A stretch of DNA of 36,760 nucleotides, taken from positions 1-36,760 of the forward strand of contig JAUZNW010000014.1 in assembly GCA_030706785.1 (NCBI GenBank), read 5' to 3'. This DNA is from Bacteroidota bacterium (GTDB lineage: Bacteria; Bacteroidota; Bacteroidia; Bacteroidales; VadinHA17). Shown piece after piece: positions 9,274 through 16,500 of this stretch (the first letter of the stretch is position 1; the number at the start of each line of letters is the position of its first letter). The translations under genes and the position numbers were made by a program. The notes beneath the pieces were generated by a model that ran no database searches, was not told the DNA's origin, and was given only the letters and a program-made list of their open reading frames with translations.

Positions 9274-10101
9274 TTATTTTATTTTAAATATTATTGAAGC
9301 AGAAGAAGTTACTCCCAATAATTCATGAGTCGCAAAACCAAGATCGATCCGGATGAGTTTCATTACATACCCGATCCCTAAACTGAAGGAAGTATTCTCA
9401 CTGCTGAACCCTCCCCTGATCCTGAAATCCTTTATTGCCTCGTACTCGATTCCCATTCTGATTAATGGTTCCATTCCTGTTCTCATTTCCACCTCCGCTC
9501 CAGCGAAAAGGCTACGGCTCAGTAAGATACCTGCTCCGGCCCTGATAGATGACGGCAGGTAATTCTTCCTGATTGATCCCGGCACGGGATTATAAAGATG
9601 CATTCCCAACCGGATCTTATCGGTTAGCATTGAATAGATACCTACTTCGAAAGTAAGCGACTCTCTTTCATCATATTCCCCGTATGTCCTTTCAGCCAGG
9701 TAATCGATCTGGACCCCGGCAGATATCTTTTCTGAGAGCTTTAGTCCGCAGGCGATACCCGCTGTATGCCTTCTCAGATCATGATAGCCGAAGTGTCTGT
9801 AAAAAGCTCCCAGGCCTGCCTTTCCTGCGGGAACAATAACAGCGACGCTTCTGGTCGCAAGCTCACTGATACTGAACCGGTTCTCATAATTAATTCCGCA
9901 GGCAAAGGACTGATAATGTGGAAGCAATGCCTGGTTCTGAAATGCTGACCAGAAACCGGATTTCATGATGCATGAATGATTCATTCCCGTTTCAGCAGCA
10001 CCTGCAGGTAACAACCATGACTGCCCGGCAGAAGCGGTTGAAAAGAGAATAATAGCAAAACCCGAAACAGATATTTTGTGCAGCGAGAACAACTGTTTCA
10101 A
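9274..10101 (-). CDS. PorV/PorQ-like outer-membrane beta-barrel protein
   Basis: The 275 residues start with a signal peptide (MKQLFSLHKISVSGFAIILFSTASA). The rest is beta-strand-rich with repeated glycine and aromatic patterns, such as LGAFYRHFGYHD, FEVGIYSMLTDKIRLGMHLYNPVPG and IRGGFSSENTSFSLGIGYVMKLIRIDLGFATHELLG. This layout resembles the PorV/PorQ group of Bacteroidetes outer-membrane proteins, some of which act with type IX secretion. I see no residue-level evidence that this protein does. It is upstream of and co-directional with the helix-hairpin-helix barrel protein, suggesting a shared envelope role. A promoter-like sequence lies just upstream at 10111-10142. Confidence 0.75.
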   Translation of the reverse strand: MKQLFSLHKISVSGFAIILFSTASAGQSWLLPAGAAETGMNHSCIMKSGFWSAFQNQALLPHYQSFACGINYENRFSISELATRSVAVIVPAGKAGLGAFYRHFGYHDLRRHTAGIACGLKLSEKISAGVQIDYLAERTYGEYDERESLTFEVGIYSMLTDKIRLGMHLYNPVPGSIRKNYLPSSIRAGAGILLSRSLFAGAEVEMRTGMEPLIRMGIEYEAIKDFRIRGGFSSENTSFSLGIGYVMKLIRIDLGFATHELLGVTSSASIIFKIK

Positions 10102-10110
10102 ATTACCTTA

Positions 10111-10142
10111 CTAAGGTAGAAAAAATTTTTGTTTAACTCAAA
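10111..10142 (-). promoter_or_regulatory. Candidate promoter for the PorV-like / helix-hairpin-helix genes
   Basis: The minus strand reads TTTG (10139-10142), a 20-bp spacer, then TACCTTAG (10111-10118). This matches the Bacteroidetes TTTG-N19-21-TAnnTTTG promoter with one mismatch in the -7 box. The start codon is about 10 bp downstream of the -7 box, so the leader would be very short. Confidence 0.35.
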
Positions 10143-10177
10143 TCCGACAGATTATTTTTTATAAATCGGCATGGAAA

Positions 10178-10312
10178 AATCCTTTAACCCTGCCTACCGA
10201 CCGGCAGGCTGGCGAAAAGGACTCCAAGGAAAAGCAAAGAGCGTAAAACGAAAAAATCAATTCTTTGCGAACTTTGCGATTTTTCCTTTGTGCCCTCCGC
10301 GGTTAAAGGATT
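10178..10312. repeat. Imperfect palindromic element with 12-bp terminal inverted repeats
   Basis: The ends AATCCTTTAACC (10178-10189) and GGTTAAAGGATT (10301-10312) are perfect inverted repeats. Inside, the AAGGAAAAGCAAAGAGCG stretch near 10226-10243 pairs imperfectly with the TTTGCGAACTTTGCGATTTT stretch near 10264-10285. The left arm also contains a near-palindrome GCCTACCGACCGGCAGGC (10192-10209) with no partner on the right. No protein is encoded. Similar TTTGCG- and CTCCGCGGTTAA-type sequences are, as I recall, dispersed in Bacteroidetes genomes. Confidence 0.7.
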
Positions 10313-10321
10313 AAAAGAAGA

Positions 10322-10828
10322 TTAATTTGTCTTATAAGGGTACTTGACCTTCTTCAGCTCTTCGTTTGCTTCAACAATCTTCTTTTTCAGGGTCTCCTTG
10401 TATGCCACAACTGCTTTTATAACTTCAGGATTTCCGGCTCCGATTATCTGTGCTGCAAGTATTCCGGCATTCAGAGCTGCATTTACACCAACAGTTGCGA
10501 CAGGAGTTCCCGGGGGCATCTGCAGTATGGACAGGATTGAATCGAACCCTTCAAGTGATGCTTTTATCGGAACACCTATCACCGGAACCGGCGTCATCGA
10601 TGCTATTACTCCCGGCAAATGGGCAGCCATCCCTGCAGCTGCTATTATCACTTTAATGCCCCGGGAGGCAGCCCCTATCGCGAATTCACGCACCTCTTCG
10701 GGAGTACGGTGAGCCGACAGTGCATTTATTTCAAAAGGTATTTCCAGTTCATTGAGTATCTGAGCGGCCTTTTCCATTACTGACAGGTCAGAGGTGCTGC
10801 CCATAATGATGCTTACGAGAGGTTCCAT
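10322..10828 (-). CDS. purE: N5-carboxyaminoimidazole ribonucleotide mutase (PurE class I)
   Basis: Converts N5-CAIR to CAIR in de novo purine synthesis. The 168 residues carry the substrate loop MGSTSDL (9-15), SAHRTP (38-43) with the catalytic-type His40, and AAAGMAAHLPG near 64-74. These identify the class I bacterial mutase. It has a typical length and an ATG start. It stands alone, without the partner purK in view, and is divergent from hpt, so de novo synthesis and purine salvage share the 91-bp spacer 10829-10919. Confidence 0.96.
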   Translation of the reverse strand: MEPLVSIIMGSTSDLSVMEKAAQILNELEIPFEINALSAHRTPEEVREFAIGAASRGIKVIIAAAGMAAHLPGVIASMTPVPVIGVPIKASLEGFDSILSILQMPPGTPVATVGVNAALNAGILAAQIIGAGNPEVIKAVVAYKETLKKKIVEANEELKKVKYPYKTN

Positions 10829-10861
10829 CCGAAATATTTTAATTTAACATCCTGAGAAGGA

Positions 10862-10869
10862 CAAAAATA
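10862..10869 (-). promoter_or_regulatory. Candidate -7 box for purE
   Basis: The minus strand reads TATTTTTG, a full TAnnTTTG match, 34 bp upstream of the purE ATG in the purE-hpt divergent spacer. No clear -33 element is seen. I see no PurR-like operator. Confidence 0.4.
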
Positions 10870-10919
10870 AGCTATTATTTTCATATTTTCGCAGCGGCTC
10901 ATAATTCAAAACTCAGGTA

Positions 10920-11456
10920 ATGAAAGAGGTGCAGATCCTGGATAAAAAATTCAGGGAATTCATAACCGAACTGAAAATCCGGGAGAAGGTCCAGGAACTT
11001 GCATTGAAGATCAACACTGACCTTAAAGGGAGGGAGGTTCTGTTTATTGCTGTACTTAATGGTGCTTTCATGTTTGCTGCCGATCTTTTTAAAAGGATTG
11101 ACCTGAAAGCCTCAATAACGTTTATCAAGCTTTCATCGTACAGGGGAACCTGCTCTTCAGGATCTGTCAGGGAACTTATCGGCTGGAATGAAGAGCTTAA
11201 GGGCAGAACCGTAGTCATTGTCGAGGATATTGTTGATACAGGCGAAACCCTGGAGTATACCTTCAATTATATTTCGGGCAGAAATGTATCTGATATAAAG
11301 GTGGTTACGCTTCTTCTTAAACCTGCAGCCTACAGGAGAAACATAAAGCTCGATTACATCGGCTTCGAGATACCTAACGATTTCGTGGTTGGTTACGGAC
11401 TGGATTATGATGGTTTTGGCCGGAACCTTCCGTCGGTTTATAAAATAATGCTTTAA
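10920..11456 (+). CDS. hpt: Hypoxanthine phosphoribosyltransferase
   Basis: Purine salvage enzyme that joins hypoxanthine or guanine to PRPP to give IMP or GMP. The 178 residues include the PRPP-binding motif VVIVEDIVDTGETL (PRPP loop at 101-108), the flexible-loop segment SSYRGT at 72-77, and the C-terminal FEIPNDFVVGYGLDYDGFGRNLP, which carries the base-contacting region typical of bacterial Hpt. Length and start are normal. It lies 10 bp before adk and is divergent from purE. Confidence 0.96.
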   Translation: MKEVQILDKKFREFITELKIREKVQELALKINTDLKGREVLFIAVLNGAFMFAADLFKRIDLKASITFIKLSSYRGTCSSGSVRELIGWNEELKGRTVVIVEDIVDTGETLEYTFNYISGRNVSDIKVVTLLLKPAAYRRNIKLDYIGFEIPNDFVVGYGLDYDGFGRNLPSVYKIML

Positions 11457-11466
11457 AAACTCAAAC

Positions 11467-12042
11467 ATGGTTAATTTCTTGATTTTCGGTCCTCCGGGAT
11501 CAGGCAAGGGTACCCAGTCGGTCAGGCTCGCTGAAAAGTTCAATCTTATGCACCTTTCAACAGGTGATATGCTCAGGGCTCAAATAGCAGCGGAAACGGA
11601 GCTGGGGAAAAAGATGAGCTCAATAATATCTAAAGGTGAACTTGTTCCTGACGAGGTTGTTATCGAAATGATCGCGTCAAAGATCGACAGTACAAAAAAC
11701 AGGGCAGGATTTCTTTATGACGGTTTCCCGCGTACTGTGGCCCAAACTGTTGCACTGGAAAAAATGCTTAACAAAAGGGCAATGAAAATTGACAGCATGC
11801 TAGTGCTTGAAGTTGATCACGATGAGCTTGTAAAGAGACTGGTTTTGAGGGCTGATCAGTCCGGAAGGCCTGATGACTGCGATACAGCGGTGATAGAGAA
11901 CCGGATCAGGGTGTATCGGGAAAAGACAGAGCCTATTATTGAATACTGCCGGAAAAAAGGTATCTATCAACCTGTAAACGGAATGGGAACGATTGAGGAT
12001 ATCTTTAAAAGGCTGGCTGGTTATATGAAGAAATTCCTATGA
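11467..12042 (+). CDS. adk: Adenylate kinase, short-LID form
   Basis: Interconverts ATP + AMP and 2 ADP. The 191 residues contain the P-loop GPPGSGKGTQS (8-18), LSTGDMLRA for AMP binding, DGFPRT and RADQSGRPDD. The short segment after RADQSGRPDD, in place of the long LID with its zinc-type cysteines, marks the compact form. This explains the length relative to the 214-residue E. coli enzyme. It is 10 bp after hpt, so nucleotide salvage and phosphorylation genes are coupled. A C/G-run dyad follows before obg. Confidence 0.97.
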   Translation: MVNFLIFGPPGSGKGTQSVRLAEKFNLMHLSTGDMLRAQIAAETELGKKMSSIISKGELVPDEVVIEMIASKIDSTKNRAGFLYDGFPRTVAQTVALEKMLNKRAMKIDSMLVLEVDHDELVKRLVLRADQSGRPDDCDTAVIENRIRVYREKTEPIIEYCRKKGIYQPVNGMGTIEDIFKRLAGYMKKFL

Positions 12043-12052
12043 ATCTATTAAA

Positions 12053-12130
12053 TACCCCCCAACCCCCCCGGAGGGAGGGGGCCAATAAGTGGCACAAAAT
12101 TGACCCCCCTATCAGGGGGGATGGGGGGTA
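12053..12130. repeat. Intergenic C/G-run dyad repeat (copy 2), possible attenuator or terminator
   Basis: The left arm TACCCCCCAACCCCCC (12053-12068) pairs with the right arm GGGGGGATGGGGGGTA (12115-12130) with one mismatch. Two smaller hairpins lie within: CCCCCCCGGAGGGAGGGGG, and CCCCCCTATCAGGGGGG ending at 12120. It fills almost the whole adk-obg spacer and ends 16 bp before the obg start, so it could terminate or attenuate transcription. There is no U-tract. Confidence 0.75.
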
Positions 12131-12146
12131 GCAATCACATGTGGTT

Positions 12147-13139
12147 ATGTCCGAATCCAACTTTGTCGATTATGTAAAAATCTACTGCCGCGCAGGGAAA
12201 GGGGGAGCCGGTTCTGCACACCTGCGCAGGGAAAAATTCATTCCCAAGGGCGGACCTGACGGCGGAGACGGAGGCAACGGCGGACAAATAATCCTCAGAG
12301 GCAACAGACAGATGTGGACCCTCCTGCATCTCAGGTACCGCAGGCATATTTTTGCAGGTAATGGCGAGCCTGGAGGAGCACAGCAATCAACTGGTGCAGA
12401 CGGGAAAAGCGTGATCATTGATGTTCCGCTGGGTACCATAGCAAAAAGAGATAAAACAGATGAGATAATATTCGAGATCACCACGGATGGCGAGGAGAAG
12501 ATACTCGCAAGGGGCGGTCGCGGAGGCCAGGGGAATACTCATTTCAAATCATCCGTAAACCAGACACCACGATATGCCCAGCCTGGTGAACCCGGAGTTG
12601 AGGATACATTTATCCTTGAGTTAAAGATCCTTGCTGACGTCGGACTGGTTGGCTTTCCAAATGCAGGCAAATCGACTCTTCTTTCAGTTGTCTCAGCAGC
12701 AAAGCCAAAGATAGCTGACTATCCGTTCACAACGCTGAAACCAAATCTGGGGATCGTACCCTTCAGGGAAGGAAAGTCATTTGTGATGGCAGACATTCCC
12801 GGGATCATCGAGGGTGCCCATGAAGGCAAGGGATTGGGAATAAGGTTCCTCAGGCATATCGAAAGGAATTCGATGTTGCTGTTTGTGATCCCCTCCGACA
12901 GCCGTGATATAAAGGAAGAATACGGAATCCTGGTCAATGAACTGAAGATGTATAATCCTGAACTGCTCGACAAGAAAAGGTTGCTCGCAATTTCCAAATC
13001 GGACCTCCTCGACGAGGAGCTGAAAAAAGAGATAAGGATGGATTTGCCTGATATTTCCAGGGTTTTCATCTCATCTTTCACGAAGGAGGGGATCGGCGCA
13101 CTGAAGGACATGATCTGGAAAATTCTGAATATTTCCTGA
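12147..13139 (+). CDS. obgE: GTPase Obg/CgtA
   Basis: Ribosome-associated GTPase acting in 50S assembly and stress signalling. The 330 residues begin with the glycine-rich Obg fold ([41 protein letters not shown]). The G domain follows, with G1 GFPNAGKST near 166-174, G3 DIPGII and G4 ISKSD. The ATG at 12147 was chosen over an in-frame GTG at 12141 because [12 protein letters not shown] matches the usual Bacteroidetes N-terminus. The next gene begins 2 bp after the stop. Confidence 0.96.
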   Translation: MSESNFVDYVKIYCRAGKGGAGSAHLRREKFIPKGGPDGGDGGNGGQIILRGNRQMWTLLHLRYRRHIFAGNGEPGGAQQSTGADGKSVIIDVPLGTIAKRDKTDEIIFEITTDGEEKILARGGRGGQGNTHFKSSVNQTPRYAQPGEPGVEDTFILELKILADVGLVGFPNAGKSTLLSVVSAAKPKIADYPFTTLKPNLGIVPFREGKSFVMADIPGIIEGAHEGKGLGIRFLRHIERNSMLLFVIPSDSRDIKEEYGILVNELKMYNPELLDKKRLLAISKSDLLDEELKKEIRMDLPDISRVFISSFTKEGIGALKDMIWKILNIS

Positions 13140-13141
13140 AT

Positions 13142-13717
13142 ATGACTCCTGAACAGCTAGACCAGCAGTTATTCCTTCTTATTAATTCCATGAACTCTCC
13201 GTTCTGGGATAAAGTGATGTATGCCATAAGCATGAAATTCATCTGGGCACCGTTGTATCTGGCGATCCTTATCTTCCTTGGCATCAGATACAAAAGGAAA
13301 TTTCTGATCATCATCCTTATCACAGCAGTTGCTATTACCCTTTCTGATCAGACATCAGTGCTGATCAAAAACCTGGTTGAGCGGCTACGGCCATGCCATG
13401 CACCTGTCCTGCAGGGTCTTGTACACCTTGTAAAAGGAGAATGCGGCGGGTTGTACGGATTCGTTTCTTCCCATGCCGCAAATTCATTTAATGTCGCGCT
13501 GTACAGCTTGATGTTAGTCAGGAAAAGATGGTTTTCAGTCTTTATGATCATCTGGGCTTCTGTCATAGGTTACAGCAGGATATACCTTGGAGTTCACTAT
13601 CCCGGAGATGTCATTTTCGGTGCTACTGCAGGTGCAATTATAGGCTGGTGCATGTATAAGTTTTTTGAGCTGACAGATAAATATATACTGCAGAAAAAGA
13701 GGTACTTCAGTAAATGA
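13142..13717 (+). CDS. PAP2-family membrane phosphatase
   Basis: Likely removes phosphate from a lipid phosphate or undecaprenyl diphosphate at the outer face of the inner membrane. The 191 residues carry the three PAP2 signature blocks: K76-x6-R83-P84 (KNLVERLRP), a variant second block GFVSSHAAN with His111 (SSH where PSGH is standard), and S145-R146-x5-H152-x3-D156 (SRIYLGVHYPGD). Five hydrophobic segments are visible. It starts 2 bp after obgE, so it is almost certainly in the same transcript. The substrate cannot be read from the sequence. Confidence 0.9.
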   Translation: MTPEQLDQQLFLLINSMNSPFWDKVMYAISMKFIWAPLYLAILIFLGIRYKRKFLIIILITAVAITLSDQTSVLIKNLVERLRPCHAPVLQGLVHLVKGECGGLYGFVSSHAANSFNVALYSLMLVRKRWFSVFMIIWASVIGYSRIYLGVHYPGDVIFGATAGAIIGWCMYKFFELTDKYILQKKRYFSK

Positions 13718-13721
13718 TTTT

Positions 13722-13823
13722 TACACCCCCCTGCCCCCGGAGGCGGGGGGGTAATATTGTGATCATTTACAATATTTGAAATAAACTAAGATTGACACCC
13801 CCCTCCGGGGGGAAGAGGTGTGT
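13722..13823. repeat. Intergenic C/G-run dyad repeat (copy 3)
   Basis: Two G/C hairpins, CCCCCCTGCCCCCGGAGG with a GGGGGGG run and ACACCCCCCTCCGGGGGG, flank an A/T-rich centre. The outer left TACACC and right GGTGTGT also pair. It follows the PAP2 stop directly and precedes the lipoate ligase, so it may also end the obg-PAP2 transcript. Confidence 0.7.
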
Positions 13824-13848
13824 GGTGACAGGCAGCAGATAATTAATT

Positions 13849-14811
13849 ATGCACTGCATTTCTTTAGATACAACCGATCCCTGTTTCAACCTGGCAGTTG
13901 ACGAATATCTGCTTAGGAAGAGCCAGGAGGAGTATCTAATCCTTGGTATTAATGACAGGTCAGTTATTGTGGGAAAGCACCAGGTAGCACACAGGGAGAC
14001 AGATACAAAATTTGTTTTGGAGAATAATATACCGGTAATCCGCCGGATATCCGGAGGCGGGACCGTGTTTCATGACTCCGGGAACCTTAATTTTTCATTT
14101 ATCCTGAACAGTGAACCGGGAAAACAGATCGATTTTGCGAAATACACACTTCCTGTTATTAATTTTCTGAACTCAGTCGGTGTGAACGCCAAACTTGAAA
14201 ATAAAAGCGATATCAGGGTAAACGGATTAAAAATATCGGGCAACTCGGAACATGTTTTTCACAACAGGGTCCTTCACCATGGCACACTTCTGTTCAACAC
14301 CGACCTTACACTGTTGAAAAGATCCATAAGGAGCGAACCCGGCAGGTATGAAACAAGGGCTGTTACCTCGAATCCTTCGCAGGTTGAAAATATAATCAAC
14401 GTATTAAATTACGTAACTAATTACGTGATTGATATAAATGAATTCAGATCTCTTATGATGGACTGGTTCCTGAAAAATTATTCCGGCGCTGAATATGGCT
14501 GCCTGTCGGATGAGGATAAAAGCGAAGCCGGAGGCCTGGCAGATTCAAAATACAGGACATGGGAATGGAACTATGCTTACGGACCTGAATATTATTTCAA
14601 TAACAGCTTTTTAATTAAGGGCGATAACTGTTGCTGCCGGCTGCATGTTAAAGACAGTGTGGTCTGGGAATGTAATATCAGCGGATCAAGAGAGCTCGGA
14701 TTGACGTTTAAGGATCTTATAGGCTGCAGGCACATGGTCGAGGACTTTCAAAAAGTACTTGACAGGAAAGGTATCCTGGAAGAGGGATTTGATATATATA
14801 ATTTATTTTAA
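13849..14811 (+). CDS. lplA: Lipoate-protein ligase A family protein
   Basis: Activates free lipoate with ATP and attaches it to lipoyl domains, a scavenging route alongside LipB/LipA. The 320 residues show the family pattern RRISGGGTVFHDSGNLNFSF (65-84), the catalytic-type Lys128 in VNGLKISGNSEH, HHGTLLFN near 143-150, and the C-terminal accessory-domain phrase YRTWEWNYAYGPEYYF. The ATG at 13849 follows an AATTAATT stretch with no Shine-Dalgarno. It is flanked on both sides by C/G-run repeats, so it is probably a separate transcript. A transferase acting on octanoate, or a ligase specific for glycine-cleavage H protein, cannot be excluded. Confidence 0.9.
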   Translation: MHCISLDTTDPCFNLAVDEYLLRKSQEEYLILGINDRSVIVGKHQVAHRETDTKFVLENNIPVIRRISGGGTVFHDSGNLNFSFILNSEPGKQIDFAKYTLPVINFLNSVGVNAKLENKSDIRVNGLKISGNSEHVFHNRVLHHGTLLFNTDLTLLKRSIRSEPGRYETRAVTSNPSQVENIINVLNYVTNYVIDINEFRSLMMDWFLKNYSGAEYGCLSDEDKSEAGGLADSKYRTWEWNYAYGPEYYFNNSFLIKGDNCCCRLHVKDSVVWECNISGSRELGLTFKDLIGCRHMVEDFQKVLDRKGILEEGFDIYNLF

Positions 14812-14820
14812 TTTTCTCTT

Positions 14821-14842
14821 AGTCCCGATAGATAACGGGACT
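14821..14842 (+). terminator. Small hairpin after the lipoate ligase gene
   Basis: AGTCCCG (14821-14827) and CGGGACT (14836-14842) form a perfect 7-bp stem with an 8-nt loop, 10 bp after the stop codon. There is no clear U-tract downstream, so the terminator reading is tentative. Confidence 0.35.
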
Positions 14843-14863
14843 CTATGGAACTCTTCTGGAGCT

Positions 14864-14930
14864 TACCCCCTGCCTCCCAGGGGGGGTCAAAGTACACAAA
14901 AAAGCCCCCCTTCAGGGGGTTGAGGGTTGA
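14864..14930. repeat. Intergenic C/G-run dyad repeat (copy 4)
   Basis: The left half (TACCCCCTGCCTCCCAGGGG) and right half (CCCCCCTTCAGGGGGTTGAG) face each other around an A-rich centre. The right half is nearly the same as copies 1 and 6. It occupies the spacer before the acyltransferase start at 14983. Confidence 0.7.
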
Positions 14931-14982
14931 ACTTCACAGAATTCCACAGAGAGAAGAAAAAGATAATTATTACTTTGGATTT

Positions 14983-15720
14983 ATGGATTTTCTGAAATCA
15001 ATTCTTATCTGGCTGCTCGGAATTACCTTTATTATTGTATGTTTTCCAATCACCTGCCTGATCTGGCTGGCAGCTATTCCATTCGACAGAAAAAGAAAAG
15101 CCATCCATTGGGCGCTTGTTTACCAGTCGTATTTTTTCGCAAAGCTGATGCCGGTCTGGGATTTGACAATCGAAGGAAGGGAAAAAGCAGTACCGAAGGA
15201 GACATATATAATTATATCAAATCACCAGTCAATACTGGATATCGTCTTTATCAACTGTCTTCGCTACAGGTATAAATGGATATCGAAGATTGAGATCATG
15301 AAAAAGCCATTGCTTGGCTGGTATCTCAGGATGGCCGGGTACATTACCGTAAACCGTGGCGACAAGGAAAGTAAGGAGGAGATGCTGGCAAAATCATATG
15401 ATTGCCTTCAGAAGGGAACTTCTATAATGTTGTTCCCCGAAGGGACAAGGTCGCTTGATGGTGAAATAGGATTCTTCAAACGAGGCGCTTTCCAGCTCGC
15501 TATAAGCACAAAAAAGCCGATTCTGCCCATTCTGCTCGATGGTACAGGAAAGTCGCTTCCGAAGCATGGATTTATTCTCCATGGAAGCCAGAAAATAAAG
15601 ATCAGGGTCTTTGATCCGGTACCGGTTGAGTCATTTAATGCCAATGACCCCGATACTCTTGCCCTTAATTTCAATACCTTTATGACTGAAGCCCTGAAGA
15701 AAATGAGGGCAGGAAAGTAA
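14983..15720 (+). CDS. plsC: 1-acyl-sn-glycerol-3-phosphate acyltransferase (PlsC family)
   Basis: Adds the second acyl chain to lysophosphatidate to give phosphatidate, at the cytoplasmic face of the inner membrane. From the ATG at 14983 the protein has 245 residues. It has an N-terminal hydrophobic anchor at about 5-33, the catalytic HQSILD (HX4D, 81-86), WYLRMAGYITVNRG near 113-125, and FPEGTRS at 151-157. The frame is open upstream to 14845, but that extra 46-residue stretch is translated repeat sequence (copy 4), so the internal ATG is preferred. The next gene starts 2 bp downstream. Other glycerolipid or aminolipid acyltransferases share these motifs. Confidence 0.9.
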   Translation: MDFLKSILIWLLGITFIIVCFPITCLIWLAAIPFDRKRKAIHWALVYQSYFFAKLMPVWDLTIEGREKAVPKETYIIISNHQSILDIVFINCLRYRYKWISKIEIMKKPLLGWYLRMAGYITVNRGDKESKEEMLAKSYDCLQKGTSIMLFPEGTRSLDGEIGFFKRGAFQLAISTKKPILPILLDGTGKSLPKHGFILHGSQKIKIRVFDPVPVESFNANDPDTLALNFNTFMTEALKKMRAGK

Positions 15721-15722
15721 GA

Positions 15723-16499
15723 ATGTCTCACAGTGCATCATACAGAATGATCCTTAGCAGGATGGGTTATTATGATTACCAGCGCGGATTGATATTTCAC
15801 CACCTCAGTGAACAGGAAAGCTGGAAAAATCATATGGACAATTGCAGAAGGTTCATTATAAAGGCTATGGATATGTATAAACCTGCTGTTGTCACTGTCC
15901 TTGGAAGTGGCTGGCTGCTGGATATTCCCCTTAAGGAAATTGCTGAACTGGCAGAGGAAGTAAATCTAATTGATATTATCCACCCTCCTGAAGTGCGGTC
16001 GCAGGTTGCAGGAATGAAAAATGTTATTATCCGTGAAGAAGATGTTTCGGGTGGAGTCATAACAGCTGTCTGGGAAAAGGCAAGGGGCAGGATCTTCTTT
16101 AATAAGCTGAAGTCCCTCGGAGAAATAAACTTCAGTGAGTACAATCCCGGATTTGAACCAGGACTCGTAATTTCCATCAATATCCTTACCCAGCTTGAGT
16201 CGCTTCCTGTCAGATTCCTTAAAGGAAGGTCGAATGCCGGAGAGGGGGATTTTTTAAATTTAAGGCAGGAACTCCAGCAGAAGCATATTTCTTTTCTGAA
16301 AAAACATAAATCGGTTCTTATAACTGATGTTTCAGAAGTGATTACCAGGAGCTCAGGTGTGACCGAGGAAGCCGCTTCGGTACTGGTTGATCTGCCTGAG
16401 GGGAGATACAGGGAATCATGGACCTGGCAGTTTGACAGCACCAGCTCGGATTACTACAATAAGAAATCTGTTTTCAGGGTATCCGCAATTATAATTTAG
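15723..16499 (+). CDS. Uncharacterised protein with a possible Rossmann-like segment
   Basis: I do not recognise a named family for these 258 residues. The segment VVTVLGSGWLLDIPLKEIAELAEEVNLIDI (57-85) reads as beta-strand, glycine loop, helix, then strand ending in an acid. That is the start of a nucleotide- or SAM-binding Rossmann fold, suggesting but not proving a methyltransferase-like protein. There is no signal peptide or membrane segment. It is 2 bp after the acyltransferase and 1 bp before the MutS-like gene, so the three are tightly coupled in one operon. Confidence 0.75.
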   Translation: MSHSASYRMILSRMGYYDYQRGLIFHHLSEQESWKNHMDNCRRFIIKAMDMYKPAVVTVLGSGWLLDIPLKEIAELAEEVNLIDIIHPPEVRSQVAGMKNVIIREEDVSGGVITAVWEKARGRIFFNKLKSLGEINFSEYNPGFEPGLVISINILTQLESLPVRFLKGRSNAGEGDFLNLRQELQQKHISFLKKHKSVLITDVSEVITRSSGVTEEAASVLVDLPEGRYRESWTWQFDSTSSDYYNKKSVFRVSAIII

Positions 16500-16500
16500 A

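Noticed and set aside
15830-16441. 203-codon minus-strand frame inside the unknown protein gene
   Set aside because: It is Ser/Thr-rich shadow coding. The plus-strand gene fits the tight operon spacing and has better fold-like features.
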